DNA of 64,000 nucleotides. Source: DASQBT01 sp963782495 (GTDB lineage Bacteria > Pseudomonadota > Gammaproteobacteria > Burkholderiales > Thiobacillaceae). The DNA is taken from contig CAWAJU010000005.1 of the NCBI GenBank assembly GCA_963782495.1, positions 1 through 64,000 of the forward strand. The letters run 5' to 3'. This document shows positions 34,653 to 44,253 of this stretch, one piece after another; within the stretch, counting starts at the first letter, position 1, and each line of letters opens with the position of its first letter. The notes beneath the pieces are model-generated. The model saw only the letters and a list, made by a program, of their open reading frames with translations. It searched no databases and had not been told where the DNA came from. Both the position numbers and the translations under genes were made by a program.

Positions 34653-37412
34653 ATGCACATCTCCCGTCGTGAATTCATGAAATCCGCCGTCGCCGCCTCC
34701 ACCGCCGCCACGGTGGGCCTGCCTCTGACCGAGTTGGCGCGGGCCGCCGCTGCCGAACTGGAAAAGGACTGGAAATGGGACAAAGGCGTATGCCGGTTCT
34801 GTGGAACCGGCTGCGGCATTCTATACGGCACCAAGGACGGCCGCATCGTGGCGACCAAGGGCGACCCCCAGGCGCCCGTCAACAAAGGGCTCAACTGCGT
34901 CAAGGGCTATTTTAACGGCAAGATCATATACGGCCAGGATCGCCTGACCGAGCCCTTGATGCGAATGACGAAGGGCAAGTTCGACAAGAAGGGCAAGTTC
35001 TCCCCGGTTTCATGGGATCAGGCCATGGACGAGATGGAACGTCAGTTCCGCAAGGCCTACACGGAAAAAGGACCCACCGGCGTTGCGATCTTCGGCTCCG
35101 GCCAGTACACCGTCCAGGAAGGCTATGTCGCCGTCAAGCTGCTTAAGGCGGGCTTTCGCTCCAACAACCTGGATCCCAACGCGCGCCACTGCATGGCGTC
35201 CGCAGTGGCGGCGTTCATGCAGACCTTCGGCATCGACGAACCGGCGGGAAACTACGACGACATCGAGCACACCGACACCGTGGTGCTATGGGGCGCCAAC
35301 ATGGCGGAGATGCATCCCGTGCTCTGGTCGCGCATCGTTGACCGCCGACTGTCGAACAAGAACACCCGGATCGTCAACCTGACGACGTACCACAACATGT
35401 CCTCCGAGCTCGCCGATCTGGAAATCATTTTCAAGCCCTCGTCCGATCTGGCCATCCAAAACTACCTGCTGCGCGAGATCCTGGCGCGCGACGCGGTGAA
35501 CTGGGACTTCGTCAACACGCATTGCGTGTTCGCCACCGGGCCGTACGACATCGGCTACGGCTTGCGCCCCAAGAATGCAGAGAAGTACGCCTTCGCGTCC
35601 GAACAGGACATCGTCGCCAACGAACAGGAACACACCCTGGACGAACACGAAGCGATCGCCCAGCGGCGCCAGCCTGGAGAAAAGGTCAAGCAGACCAACA
35701 CCGCGTCGGCCGGCAAGAACTGGATGATCACGCTCGAGGATTTCAAGAAGGGCGTGGAGCCCTATACCCTGGACTTTGTCACCGCCGTGTCCAAGGGCGA
35801 TGCGGACGAATCGGACGAAAGCTTCAAGAACAAGCTCAAGCAGCTAGCCGACCTGTACTGCGACAAGGACCGCAAGGCGGTGTCGTTCTGGACCATGGGC
35901 TTCAACCAGCATCAGCGCGGCACCTGGGTGAACGAGCAGACCTACGCGATCCATCTGCTGCTGGGCAAGCAGGCGCAGCCGGGCAACGGCGCGTTCTCGC
36001 TCACCGGCCAACCCTCCGCATGCGGCACGGCGCGCGAGGTCGGCACATTTTCGCATCGGTTGCCGGCCGACATGGTAGTCAACAACAAGAAACATCGCGA
36101 CATCAGTGAAAAGATCTGGAATCTGCCGACCAATACGATCAATCCGGTGGTCGGCTCGCACTTCGTCAAGATCATGCGCGATCTGGAAGACGGGTCGGTC
36201 AAGTTCGCCTGGGTGCAGGTCAACAATCCCTGGCAGAACACCGCCAATGCGGTGCACTGGATCCGCGCCGCGCGCGACATGGACAACTTCATCGTGGTGT
36301 CGGAGGCCTACCCGGGCATCTCCGCGAAAGTCGCCGACCTGATCCTGCCCGCGTCGATGATCTCGGAAAAGTGGGGCGCCTATGGCAACGCGGAGCGCCG
36401 CACCCAGCACTGGCGCCAGCAGGTGCCGGCGCCCGGCGATGCGCGCAGCGACGTGTGGATGATGCTGGAGTTTTCCAAGCGCTTCAAACTGAAGGATGTC
36501 TGGGGCGAGCAGCCGATACCGGGCCTCAAGGTGGAAGGCTTTCCCGACGGCAAGCTTCCGGACGTGCTAGCTGAGGCAGCGAAGTTGGGTTACACCCCTG
36601 AGTCCACCCTTTACGACGTGCTGTTCGCCACGGCTGAGAACAAGAAGTTCGCCTGGCCGGATCCCGTCTCCAAGGGCCACGACAACCAGACCACCGATCT
36701 CCTCGGCGACGGCTGGTTCCCGGAAAAGGCGCTGTTCGAGGAGTACCGCAAATTCGGCACCGGGCACGCGCACGACCTGGCGCCGTTTGACGTCTACCAC
36801 CGCGACGATGTGCGCGGACTGAAATGGCCGGTGGTGGAAAAGGACGGCCAATGGGTGGAAACCGGATGGCGCTTCAACGAGGAATACGATCCCTACGTCA
36901 AGAAAGGCAGCGGTATCGAATTCTATGGGGGTGCGGACAAGTCGATCCCGAGCGGCAATCTGGATGCCATCACCGATGCCACGCCCAAGCCCCTGCCGGG
37001 CAAGGCCAAGATCTTCTTCCGCCCCTACGCATCCCCGGTCGAGCAGCCCGACAGCCAATATGATCTGTGGCTGTGCACCGGCCGCGTACTGGAGCACTGG
37101 CACTCCGGCACCATGACCCAGCGCGTTCCCGAATTGCATCGGGCCATGCCAGCCGCGGTGCTGTGGATGCATGCCGGCGATGCCGACAAGCGCGGCCTCA
37201 AGCGCGACGACCTGGTATGGGTGGAGTCGCGCCGCGGCAAGGTGAAGGTCCGTATCGAGACTGGCGGGCGCAACAAGATGCCGCGCGGCATGGTGTATGT
37301 GCCCTGGTTTGACGAGCGCGTGTTCATCAACAAGGTGACGCTGGACGCGACCTGCCCGATTTCCAAGGAGACCGATTACAAGAAATGTGCGGTCAAGGTC
37401 TACAAGGTCTGA
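34653..37412 (+). CDS. napA: Periplasmic nitrate reductase catalytic subunit (long form)
   Basis: A molybdenum bis-MGD and [4Fe-4S] enzyme exported by Tat. The signal has RREFMKSAVAAS. The cluster cysteines are C47, C50, C54 and C82 (CRFCGTGC...NCVKGY), and the Mo-coordinating cysteine is C180 in NARHCMASA. The C-terminal MGD-binding region contains TGRVLEHWHSGTMTQRVPEL. At 919 residues it is about 90 longer than the common 830-residue NapA and resembles the long epsilonproteobacterial form. Insertions lie around residues 320-360 and 640-760. It reduces nitrate to nitrite in the periplasm with NapB. Confidence 0.95.
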   Translation: MHISRREFMKSAVAASTAATVGLPLTELARAAAAELEKDWKWDKGVCRFCGTGCGILYGTKDGRIVATKGDPQAPVNKGLNCVKGYFNGKIIYGQDRLTEPLMRMTKGKFDKKGKFSPVSWDQAMDEMERQFRKAYTEKGPTGVAIFGSGQYTVQEGYVAVKLLKAGFRSNNLDPNARHCMASAVAAFMQTFGIDEPAGNYDDIEHTDTVVLWGANMAEMHPVLWSRIVDRRLSNKNTRIVNLTTYHNMSSELADLEIIFKPSSDLAIQNYLLREILARDAVNWDFVNTHCVFATGPYDIGYGLRPKNAEKYAFASEQDIVANEQEHTLDEHEAIAQRRQPGEKVKQTNTASAGKNWMITLEDFKKGVEPYTLDFVTAVSKGDADESDESFKNKLKQLADLYCDKDRKAVSFWTMGFNQHQRGTWVNEQTYAIHLLLGKQAQPGNGAFSLTGQPSACGTAREVGTFSHRLPADMVVNNKKHRDISEKIWNLPTNTINPVVGSHFVKIMRDLEDGSVKFAWVQVNNPWQNTANAVHWIRAARDMDNFIVVSEAYPGISAKVADLILPASMISEKWGAYGNAERRTQHWRQQVPAPGDARSDVWMMLEFSKRFKLKDVWGEQPIPGLKVEGFPDGKLPDVLAEAAKLGYTPESTLYDVLFATAENKKFAWPDPVSKGHDNQTTDLLGDGWFPEKALFEEYRKFGTGHAHDLAPFDVYHRDDVRGLKWPVVEKDGQWVETGWRFNEEYDPYVKKGSGIEFYGGADKSIPSGNLDAITDATPKPLPGKAKIFFRPYASPVEQPDSQYDLWLCTGRVLEHWHSGTMTQRVPELHRAMPAAVLWMHAGDADKRGLKRDDLVWVESRRGKVKVRIETGGRNKMPRGMVYVPWFDERVFINKVTLDATCPISKETDYKKCAVKVYKV

Positions 37413-37457
37413 TTGCCGACACGATCACCCGCCATCCCACACGCCAAGGAGCCCAGC

Positions 37458-37910
37458 ATGAAAACCATTGCATCCATCATCGGTGTGCTCGCGCTATCTT
37501 CCCTCGCCTGGGCAAACTCGGGCGGACCTGTGGCGGACAGTGCGATGGGACTCTCGAAGACCAGTGTATTCGACGATCCCAGTCCACCGGCCTTTGCCTA
37601 CCCGGACACCACCCCGGCCGCAGCCCACCCCCTGCCCCGCGCCTACGAGGGCGCGCCGCCGCAGGTTCCGCACGGGATAGCCGACTTCCTGCCGATCACG
37701 GCGGACGAGAACACCTGCCTGTCCTGCCACGACAAGCCCAAGCTGATGGGCAAGAAGCTCAAGGGACTGGCCACCCCCATGCCGGAATCGCACTACACGA
37801 AAGTGGACGGCAAGTGGCAGCGCAACAACAACCGCTATGTCTGCACCCAGTGCCATGTGCCGCAGGCCAACGTGAAAGACCTGGTCGGGAATACCTTTCG
37901 GTCTCAGTAG
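37458..37910 (+). CDS. napB: Periplasmic nitrate reductase di-haem cytochrome subunit
   Basis: A 150-residue electron-transfer subunit. A cleavable signal ends near AWAN, and there are two CxxCH haem sites at residues 87-91 (CLSCH) and 129-133 (CTQCH). Histidines for bis-His ligation appear in HPLPRAYEGAPPQVPH and ESHYT. AAGGAG precedes ATG 37458. No napC, napGH or napEF follows, so the quinol donor must be encoded elsewhere or replaced. Confidence 0.93.
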   Translation: MKTIASIIGVLALSSLAWANSGGPVADSAMGLSKTSVFDDPSPPAFAYPDTTPAAAHPLPRAYEGAPPQVPHGIADFLPITADENTCLSCHDKPKLMGKKLKGLATPMPESHYTKVDGKWQRNNNRYVCTQCHVPQANVKDLVGNTFRSQ

Positions 37911-38050
37911 GGTGGGTGGTGCAGAAACGCCGCAATCGATCTAACTAAAGCACCTGGTGCGGAGATCGACGGCGGCGCCTGAAATGTCTCACCGCCGACG
38001 ACGAGCCAGGACGTTTGTTTAACGTCCATTCGATGAAAGGCCAAACGAGT
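37911..38050. other. Intergenic region between convergent napB and an unknown gene
   Basis: There are 140 bases between two convergent genes. Short GC-rich inverted pieces are present, but I see no stem followed by a T run on either strand, so no terminator is called. Confidence 0.4.
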
Positions 38051-38452
38051 TCAGCGCATGAGCCCCAGCGCCAGGCTCGCGATGGCGATAATGCCGAACG
38101 CGACCGTTGCCCCTGTCAGCCACATCACGCGAATGCGGCTGGTCTCAACGCGTTCGATGAGCCGGGTGTTCTGCTCGGCCAGTGTCTTGATTAGCTCGGA
38201 CGACGCAAGCATTTGACTGTGCAGGTCCGAAATCGCGCCCTCCATTTCCGCGAGGCGCGCCTGAAGCAGGGCGATGGCTGGAGATTCGTGGGCCAGCGGC
38301 GCTTCCGAACTCCCGGTTGGCAACTCCTCAAACGGCCCCTTCCCGCTGACCGTGCTCCAGAGTTTTTTCGCCCCATCGGCGACTTTGGGCGCGTTCCTGA
38401 TCACATCGGTCCAGGGGAGACCTTGCAGTACGGCAAGCCAGGGAATAGGCAT
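38051..38452 (-). CDS. Small coiled-coil protein with one C-terminal membrane segment
   Basis: A 133-residue protein not assigned to a family. It starts MPIPWLAVLQGLPWTDVIRNAPKV, has a predicted coiled coil around residues 58-100 (LLQARLAEMEGAISDLHSQM, LIKTLAEQNTRLIERVE) and a final membrane helix WLTGATVAFGIIAIASLALGL. The layout is that of a tail-anchored inner-membrane protein. AGGAG precedes ATG 38452. There are no neighbours in the same direction. Confidence 0.65.
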   Translation of the reverse strand: MPIPWLAVLQGLPWTDVIRNAPKVADGAKKLWSTVSGKGPFEELPTGSSEAPLAHESPAIALLQARLAEMEGAISDLHSQMLASSELIKTLAEQNTRLIERVETSRIRVMWLTGATVAFGIIAIASLALGLMR

Positions 38453-39190
38453 TGAAGACTCCTCTCATGAAAGCGCGTTGGCCTAAGGTAGCGCCACCCG
38501 ACCTGCGCAGCGTTTCACCCAGGTCCATTTGAGCGAATGGGCGGAACTTGTCCTGCCGGGGTACGGCATCGAGGCGCCAGGATTGAGCGCATTCGATCAA
38601 TCTGAAGACGCGGGGAAGCCATGCAAGATGTTACGGCGGTTGGCGTGTATCTGGCAAAGGTGAGCCACGGATGATGTTTCCGATCCGGAAAAGTCGACGT
38701 CGCGCCGACAACTCAAAGGCCTCGCCGAGCGAACCCACTTCTCCTTCACCTCGACTCTCTGGACGATCAGAATGCAGATCCCATGTTGGCCCTCGGTCCT
38801 AAGGAAGGATCAGAAGCTGCATTCCTCGATGACCAATTTGGTTGGCTTGCATTGCGATGTCTGTGAACTCTGCAAGCCGAACTTTGCGTGAAATTCACCC
38901 AGCGTGAGAACCGCAGCCACCACGAGGCCGTTAAGTATTCCCGCCGGTGCGGAGCAGAGCACATCCCCGGCGCCGAAACGCGCCCGTGGCGAAACGCCCG
39001 TCAGCACTTATAAAGCCGGCGGGGTTGTGATTATGCTTTTGACCGAATCCGACAAACGCCGGCAAGAGGTGAAGTCATGACGTGAAGAATTCACATCAGC
39101 AGTGTTCAGATCGCACAACTCATTCCCACGTGCCTGGTATAGATTGAACTGCAGGATGTCTCTTAGCCAAATGGCGTGCCGGAGGTGACC
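38453..39190. other. 738-base intergenic region with no supported gene
   Basis: Several short open frames occur (for example 65 codons at 38810-39007 minus), but none has a convincing ribosome site or recognisable product. The composition looks like degraded coding DNA. The strong GGAGGTGA ribosome site of the next gene lies at 39181-39188. Confidence 0.5.
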
Positions 39191-40816
39191 ATGGATGCAA
39201 GCATTGTTTCGACTCTTAGCCCAGAATTTCTGCTCGGTGCCGTGTTTGTGTTGGTCTATGCATTGGATCGGTTCAACACGCCGACAAGCAATCGAGCCTC
39301 GACCACGGCGGGAAGGTATTACGCTGCGGCGTCGGCCTACCTGGGGGTGTCGCTTCTTTTCTACTGGGCGCTCACTCGCTACCCCCAGCTGCTTGCATTC
39401 ATACCCCCCGTGCAGGGCGCGTCCGCCGACTCTGTCCCGGATCAGACAAAGCTGCCACCCACCGTGGTGGTCGGCATGTTGCTATCAGTCTTGCTACCCA
39501 AGATTCCGGTGGTGGCTCATGTCGATTCCAGGCTGCGCGCATTCTTGCAGGATCTGGCCGAAATTCCCTGGGAGGCCATTCGCATCGGCAAGCTCATCGG
39601 ACAGGCGCGCTTCAATCCGGACGGGCCCTTGAGAGACACCATTCAGTCGACTTTGCTTTCTTCAGGATTTAACGCCGATGACATCGTCTTTGACTTGGGC
39701 GAGGGCACTGGCCCGACCACTCCCCATGCCTTGTGGGTGCGGATTGCCGCTTTGAAGCATGGGATCGACTCCTGGGAATCCCAACGCGGATTTGCGGGCT
39801 TTATTCAGCGCCGGCGGGAAGAGCACAAGGCCTTGGGCCTTCGCTACAAACAGATCGAGGCGGTGGCGAAGAATTGCTTCTCGCTGCAGCAGGCCGCCCG
39901 CACAGGGAGTCCGGATGCGCCTTTGGCAGACGCAGTGGACAAGTTCCGGGCCAACTACACGAACCAGGCGGAAGAACTTGCGAGAAGCCTGTCTTTGTTC
40001 GCCGCGCAGGGCTTGCTTCAATGCGGCCTCACCCGTGGCACGCGAGACCAAGCACTTAAATCCATGGGCTTCGATGTGCCCCAGGGGATGAACGATCACG
40101 GTTTATCCGTGAATCGAGTGCTGGCCCTGTTCGTTATTCTTGTGCCGCTGCTGCTGCTCAATTTCATCCTGTTTCAGCGCTATGACCGGAATCATGAGGA
40201 TTTGTTGATCATGGTCACCATGATAGGGACGATTCACATGGTTGCCGTCGTGTGCGCCATTTACCCGAAAGTGCGCTGGGGATTCTTTGGCTTGGGCGAC
40301 GACGATACTCGCCCTGTTGCCGCATACATGGTTTCGGGGCTTGCTGCGGTGGTGGTGAGCGTGCCTATCCAAGTGGCATACAAGACCCTGATCAAGCTGG
40401 ACGCCACAACGGGCATTGCATCGGCAATCTCGATGGCCTGGAGCGGTCTTCAAAGCCATTCCTATCCGTGGCTGCTGCTGGCTTTCACGAGCGCGGCAAC
40501 GACAGCGTTCATGGCGGACAACCGTCCGAGCATGCGGTTGCCCGCGCGTCGCTTGTGCTGGTTGGAGAGCATCGGTCAGTCGCTGATCTTCATGCTCGCG
40601 GCAAGTCTGGTCCTGTGGTGGCTGCAAGGCATCCTCCCGCCCAACCGCCTTCCAGATCCCATCACTGTGCTGTGCACCTCGGTCATTTGCGGCTTTGTAC
40701 TGGGTTACCTTGTGCCCAGTTGGTACCGAGAGGCAAGGGCTGGACAGTCGACGCTCGCCTCAAACGACCCCGCAGCGGCACGCAGCGCGATACCGGTACC
40801 CAGCCATGCGGTCTGA
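39191..40816 (+). CDS. Polytopic membrane protein of unknown function
   Basis: A protein of 541 residues not matched to a family. Membrane segments: two or three in the first 120 residues (FLLGAVFVLVYAL, AYLGVSLLFYWAL, VVVGMLLSVLLPKI). A cytosolic helical domain follows, about residues 115-310 (RLRAFLQDLAEIPWEAIRIGKLI, RRREEHKALGLRYKQIEAVAK). Five or six more segments follow, from VLALFVILVPLLLLNFILF to the C-terminus. GGAGG stands five bases before ATG 39191. The fold recalls a membrane sensor or effector with a soluble middle domain; no function is claimed. Confidence 0.7.
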   Translation: MDASIVSTLSPEFLLGAVFVLVYALDRFNTPTSNRASTTAGRYYAAASAYLGVSLLFYWALTRYPQLLAFIPPVQGASADSVPDQTKLPPTVVVGMLLSVLLPKIPVVAHVDSRLRAFLQDLAEIPWEAIRIGKLIGQARFNPDGPLRDTIQSTLLSSGFNADDIVFDLGEGTGPTTPHALWVRIAALKHGIDSWESQRGFAGFIQRRREEHKALGLRYKQIEAVAKNCFSLQQAARTGSPDAPLADAVDKFRANYTNQAEELARSLSLFAAQGLLQCGLTRGTRDQALKSMGFDVPQGMNDHGLSVNRVLALFVILVPLLLLNFILFQRYDRNHEDLLIMVTMIGTIHMVAVVCAIYPKVRWGFFGLGDDDTRPVAAYMVSGLAAVVVSVPIQVAYKTLIKLDATTGIASAISMAWSGLQSHSYPWLLLAFTSAATTAFMADNRPSMRLPARRLCWLESIGQSLIFMLAASLVLWWLQGILPPNRLPDPITVLCTSVICGFVLGYLVPSWYREARAGQSTLASNDPAAARSAIPVPSHAV

Positions 40817-40955
40817 CTTCATCATGGCGCCGTGGTCCCGGTGTCGCGCCGAGTTCAATCGGACGTCCAGGTGGCCGGCGGCGCTCTCGTTCGCGGGGCC
40901 GCCGATTCCATGCATTTTGGCGGGCGCCTGTGGGGCTGTGGGCGGAACAGCCCGC

Positions 40956-40983
40956 CACGCAGCGCGCACTTGAGCGCTGCGTG
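40956..40983. terminator. Perfect GC-rich hairpin, possible terminator
   Basis: CACGCAGCGC and GCGCTGCGTG form a perfect ten-base stem around an eight-base loop, 140 bases after the membrane-protein stop. No T run follows, so it is at best an atypical terminator, or a processing or protein-binding site. Confidence 0.3.
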
Positions 40984-41086
40984 CAGGCTTGTCGCTTGCA
41001 AACCTGGGGCACGGAAGGGTGGTGGCTGATCTCCCTTCTACGCCTTGATCCATTGCTTGATTCTTGTTTATCCAGGAGAAACGCAC

Positions 41087-42079
41087 GTGAAACGAATTAC
41101 ACACACAAGTTGGATCTTAGGCGGAATTGCTCTGTTGCTGGTTGGCTGTTCGCCGCTCAAACCCGGGCCTGACGGCGGCCTAAGTTTCGATGACAGCACG
41201 CAACGGTACGGCGTGCACGTGGCCGGCGCCACGCGCGGAGAGTTGCTTGACGAACTGCAACGTCTCTACCAGGTTGATGTGCGACCCCAGCCGGCACGCG
41301 ACGACAAGCTTACGCTTGATGCTGAGGGGCTCGATCTCGACCAATTGCTTGCCCGCTTGATGCCGGCAGGTACGCACTACATCGCCCGCCGCGGCGATCG
41401 TGAGGTCAGTTCGCACGTACCGGCCACGGGTCAGCGCAAGGAAGGCGGGAAGCTTGATGTCAAACCTGGGTTGCCCGCCAAGGATGAAACTCGCGCGGAC
41501 CTCAGGCGAGACGGCTCGCTGAAGCCTGCCGTCAACTTCACGCGCCCCGACCAGCCGGTGGAAATCGCGGGACCCATGCTCAAGGCGCCTGCTGACAAGC
41601 TTCTGATGGCCGCGAATTATGAGCCCAAGTCGCCACGGGCCATGCGCATCCCACGCTCCTCCGTGCGCGTCACGCTCGCATTCGAGGAAGGCGCGACACC
41701 GCGCGTCATCGCCGTGCAATCGATAGAGGGGGGCGCCCCGGTTGAACGCTTTGTGCGCGGCCCATTTCTATTCGCGCTGGTTGATGCGGACGGCCGCCCG
41801 ATTCAATACGGCAGCTTTCAAGATCCACTCGAAGAGCACAGCTACCTGCCAGAAGGGCCCCATTCCATCGGCCGTACGAAGTCAGGCATAGCGGGCATTT
41901 CGCTCGATCGTTCGAAGATCGATAGCGCCAGATTGCTGGTCATTGACGCACGAGGTCTTGCGCTGCCACGCGAGCTTGACGATGAAGTCATCCTTGGCGC
42001 GATGAAGCGCGCCAAAGTTTTACTTGAAATGCCGACCGCGGAGCTGCTGCGGGCGCTTGAACAGGAGCAGGCAAAATGA
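41087..42079 (+). CDS. Lipoprotein with STN-like N-terminal domain, unknown function
   Basis: A 330-residue exported lipoprotein with the lipobox LLVGC (Cys21). The segment after it, YGVHVAGATRGELLDELQRLYQVDV through LTLDAEGLDLDQLLARL, resembles the small secretin/TonB N-terminal (STN) beta-alpha domain. The rest has beta-rich stretches (RSSVRVTLAFEEGATPRVIAV, PFLFALVDADGRPIQYGSF). It starts with GTG 41087 after CCAGGAG. Its stop overlaps the M64 peptidase start by four bases (ATGA), so the two products probably act together outside the cytoplasmic membrane. Confidence 0.7.
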   Translation: MKRITHTSWILGGIALLLVGCSPLKPGPDGGLSFDDSTQRYGVHVAGATRGELLDELQRLYQVDVRPQPARDDKLTLDAEGLDLDQLLARLMPAGTHYIARRGDREVSSHVPATGQRKEGGKLDVKPGLPAKDETRADLRRDGSLKPAVNFTRPDQPVEIAGPMLKAPADKLLMAANYEPKSPRAMRIPRSSVRVTLAFEEGATPRVIAVQSIEGGAPVERFVRGPFLFALVDADGRPIQYGSFQDPLEEHSYLPEGPHSIGRTKSGIAGISLDRSKIDSARLLVIDARGLALPRELDDEVILGAMKRAKVLLEMPTAELLRALEQEQAK

Positions 42080-44166
42080 ATCGCCTCGTCATACTTCTCA
42101 GCGTGCTTCTCGTGATCGTCATCCGGCCGGCAGATGCGCAAACCGTGACCGAACTGCTGCGCAACGGCGCAAACGGCGACAAGTTCAATCTTGTCATCAT
42201 CGGCGATGGATTCGCGGCCGGCAACGATCAAACGACCTATAACAACTTTGTCCAAAACACGATCATCCGCGACCTGTTCGACGAAACCCGCAATGGCGCA
42301 TATCGTGAAATCATGGGAGCGTTCAATATCTTCCGCGTCAATGTCGATTCCGCGCAAAGCGGCATCACCACGGTCGACGCAAATGGGAACGTGACCAATG
42401 CCGTGAACACATTCCTCGGCTATCGCTTCAGCGGCAACTGGAATCGCTGCTGGATGGAGCCGGGGCCGAACAGCAATACCATCCTCACCAACACGCTGAA
42501 TAATCTTGTCCCCGGGTGGACGCATGCATTCATCATTCTCAACACCGCTTCATTCGGGGGTTGCCGGCGCGGCAATCAGCTTGCGATCACCATGGGCGGA
42601 ACCTGGACCGTGGCCGCGCACGAGATGGGCCACATGATAGGAAATCTCGGCGACGAGTATACCGGCGCTGCAAACTACACCGGCACCGAGCCGAGCGTTG
42701 TCGACCTGACGATCAATACGAATCGAAACACGCTGAAGTGGAAAGCGTTTGTCAACCCGAATACCGCCCTCCCCACTCCGGCCACCTTTGGTGGTGATCC
42801 GGTGGAAGACGCCGGCTTGTTTGCAGGCGGAACCAACGGCGGCACGCGCTACGCGACCGGGATATTCCGGCCGTCGCTCAACTCGCGCATGAACAGCAAT
42901 GCGCCCGAATTCGACTCGATCGGCTACGACCAGATGCGCAACGTCGCGGCCCAGCATCAGGACACCAAGTACCGCAATGTCTACGCCGGCCGTTTTACCG
43001 GCCGTGCCGGGGCCGATATGCTGTTGCATGAGGAGAACTCCCTTTACCTGTTCACCGGGCAGTGGGACACGCTGGCCTCCACCTGGGTGCGCACAATGCC
43101 GGATCCCGTGTGGGACGCGTTTCGGCCTGGCGATCGGTTTCTGGTGGGCGACTTTGACGGGGACGGCAAGCAGGATCTGTTTGTCTACAACTTCGTCGAC
43201 TGGTCGATGCCATATTTTGCGATGCTTCACTCCACGGGCAGCGGCTTTACGGGGGTTCGCCGGTTCGATCGCGACCTTCCGGGCTGGGGCGAAATGCGCG
43301 CGCATGACAAGTTTTTCGTGGCCGACGTGGACGGCGACGGCAAGGACGACATAGTCGTATTCAATGGCGAAGACTGGAGCGTCGGCTACCTGCTTGTGCT
43401 GCACTCGACCGGCAATGATCTGCAATTCGTGCGCCGCTTTGACGATACTTTGCCAGGCTGGGGCCCCATGCGGCGCAATGACGAGTTCTTCGTTGCCGAT
43501 TTCGACGCTGACGGCAGGAAAGACCTGTATGTAAGCAATCAGGCCGACTGGTCAGTGGGCTACTTGTTGATGCTGCGCTCTAACGGCCGAGATTACTCGT
43601 TCGTGCGGCGCTTCGACCAGAAGCTGCCGGGCTGGGACGACATGAAACCCGGCGATCAGTTCCTGGTTGCCGACTTTGACGGCGACAGGCGTCAGGACCT
43701 GTACGTCTTCAACGGCAGCGACTGGTCAATGCCTTACCTGGAAATGCTGCACTCCAGCGGGACCAACATGAGTTCATCGCATCGATTCGATCGCGACGTG
43801 CCGGGATGGGGCGAGATGCGACGCCATGATCGCTGGTTTGTCGGCGACATCAACGGCGATCGCCGCTCCGACCTGTACGTCTATAACGCGGACGACTGGT
43901 CCACCCAGTACCTGGGCAGCCTGCTGTCGTCGGGTAACTCGTTAAGCGGCGGGTTCCAGACCGACTGGATCGGCAGCTGGAATCTGGGCAAGGATGACAA
44001 GTTCGAGGTCGCCAATTTCAATGGCGGTTCGGGCTGGGACGACTTGTTCGTCTACAACGATGGCTGGTTTGGCTGCATGCGATCGCTGAGCAACAGCGTT
44101 GCGCTGACCGCGATCTATCCGCAGTGGATACACGACCATCGATATCACGAAAACGGTTGGTGGTAA
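42076..44166 (+). CDS. Secreted M64-type metallopeptidase with FG-GAP-like repeats
   Basis: A 696-residue exported protein with a signal peptide ending PADA-Q. The catalytic domain (about 23-320) carries the zinc motif HEMGH (182-186) followed by Asp193 in NLGDEYTGA, the pattern of the IgA-peptidase M64 family; FNLVIIGDGFAAGNDQTTYNNFV is typical. From residue 349 there are six repeats of 58 residues, each with a DxDxDG-like calcium loop (DFDGDGKQDLFVYN), a DWS motif, and LPGWGEM at the end in most. Six repeats could close a beta-propeller. Only three residues past the sixth repeat remain, and there is no sorting signal. Confidence 0.82.
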   Translation: MNRLVILLSVLLVIVIRPADAQTVTELLRNGANGDKFNLVIIGDGFAAGNDQTTYNNFVQNTIIRDLFDETRNGAYREIMGAFNIFRVNVDSAQSGITTVDANGNVTNAVNTFLGYRFSGNWNRCWMEPGPNSNTILTNTLNNLVPGWTHAFIILNTASFGGCRRGNQLAITMGGTWTVAAHEMGHMIGNLGDEYTGAANYTGTEPSVVDLTINTNRNTLKWKAFVNPNTALPTPATFGGDPVEDAGLFAGGTNGGTRYATGIFRPSLNSRMNSNAPEFDSIGYDQMRNVAAQHQDTKYRNVYAGRFTGRAGADMLLHEENSLYLFTGQWDTLASTWVRTMPDPVWDAFRPGDRFLVGDFDGDGKQDLFVYNFVDWSMPYFAMLHSTGSGFTGVRRFDRDLPGWGEMRAHDKFFVADVDGDGKDDIVVFNGEDWSVGYLLVLHSTGNDLQFVRRFDDTLPGWGPMRRNDEFFVADFDADGRKDLYVSNQADWSVGYLLMLRSNGRDYSFVRRFDQKLPGWDDMKPGDQFLVADFDGDRRQDLYVFNGSDWSMPYLEMLHSSGTNMSSSHRFDRDVPGWGEMRRHDRWFVGDINGDRRSDLYVYNADDWSTQYLGSLLSSGNSLSGGFQTDWIGSWNLGKDDKFEVANFNGGSGWDDLFVYNDGWFGCMRSLSNSVALTAIYPQWIHDHRYHENGWW

Positions 44167-44253
44167 GAGCCGACGGATTTGGCGTGCGGAGGAAGTGGAG
44201 GCAAGCGGTCGGTGTATAGACAAATGCTATATGACTGGTCTTCTTCATGAGAT
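44167..44253. other. Spacer between the peptidase gene and the cassette array
   Basis: Eighty-seven bases without a gene. It marks the left boundary of the cassette array. Confidence 0.4.

Noticed and set aside
38810..39007. A 65-codon minus-strand frame in the 738-base gap
   Set aside because: No ribosome site, no recognisable motif, and it overlaps other equally poor frames.
40832..41029. A 65-codon plus-strand frame between the membrane protein and the lipoprotein gene
   Set aside because: It contains the perfect hairpin, has no ribosome site, and resembles no protein.
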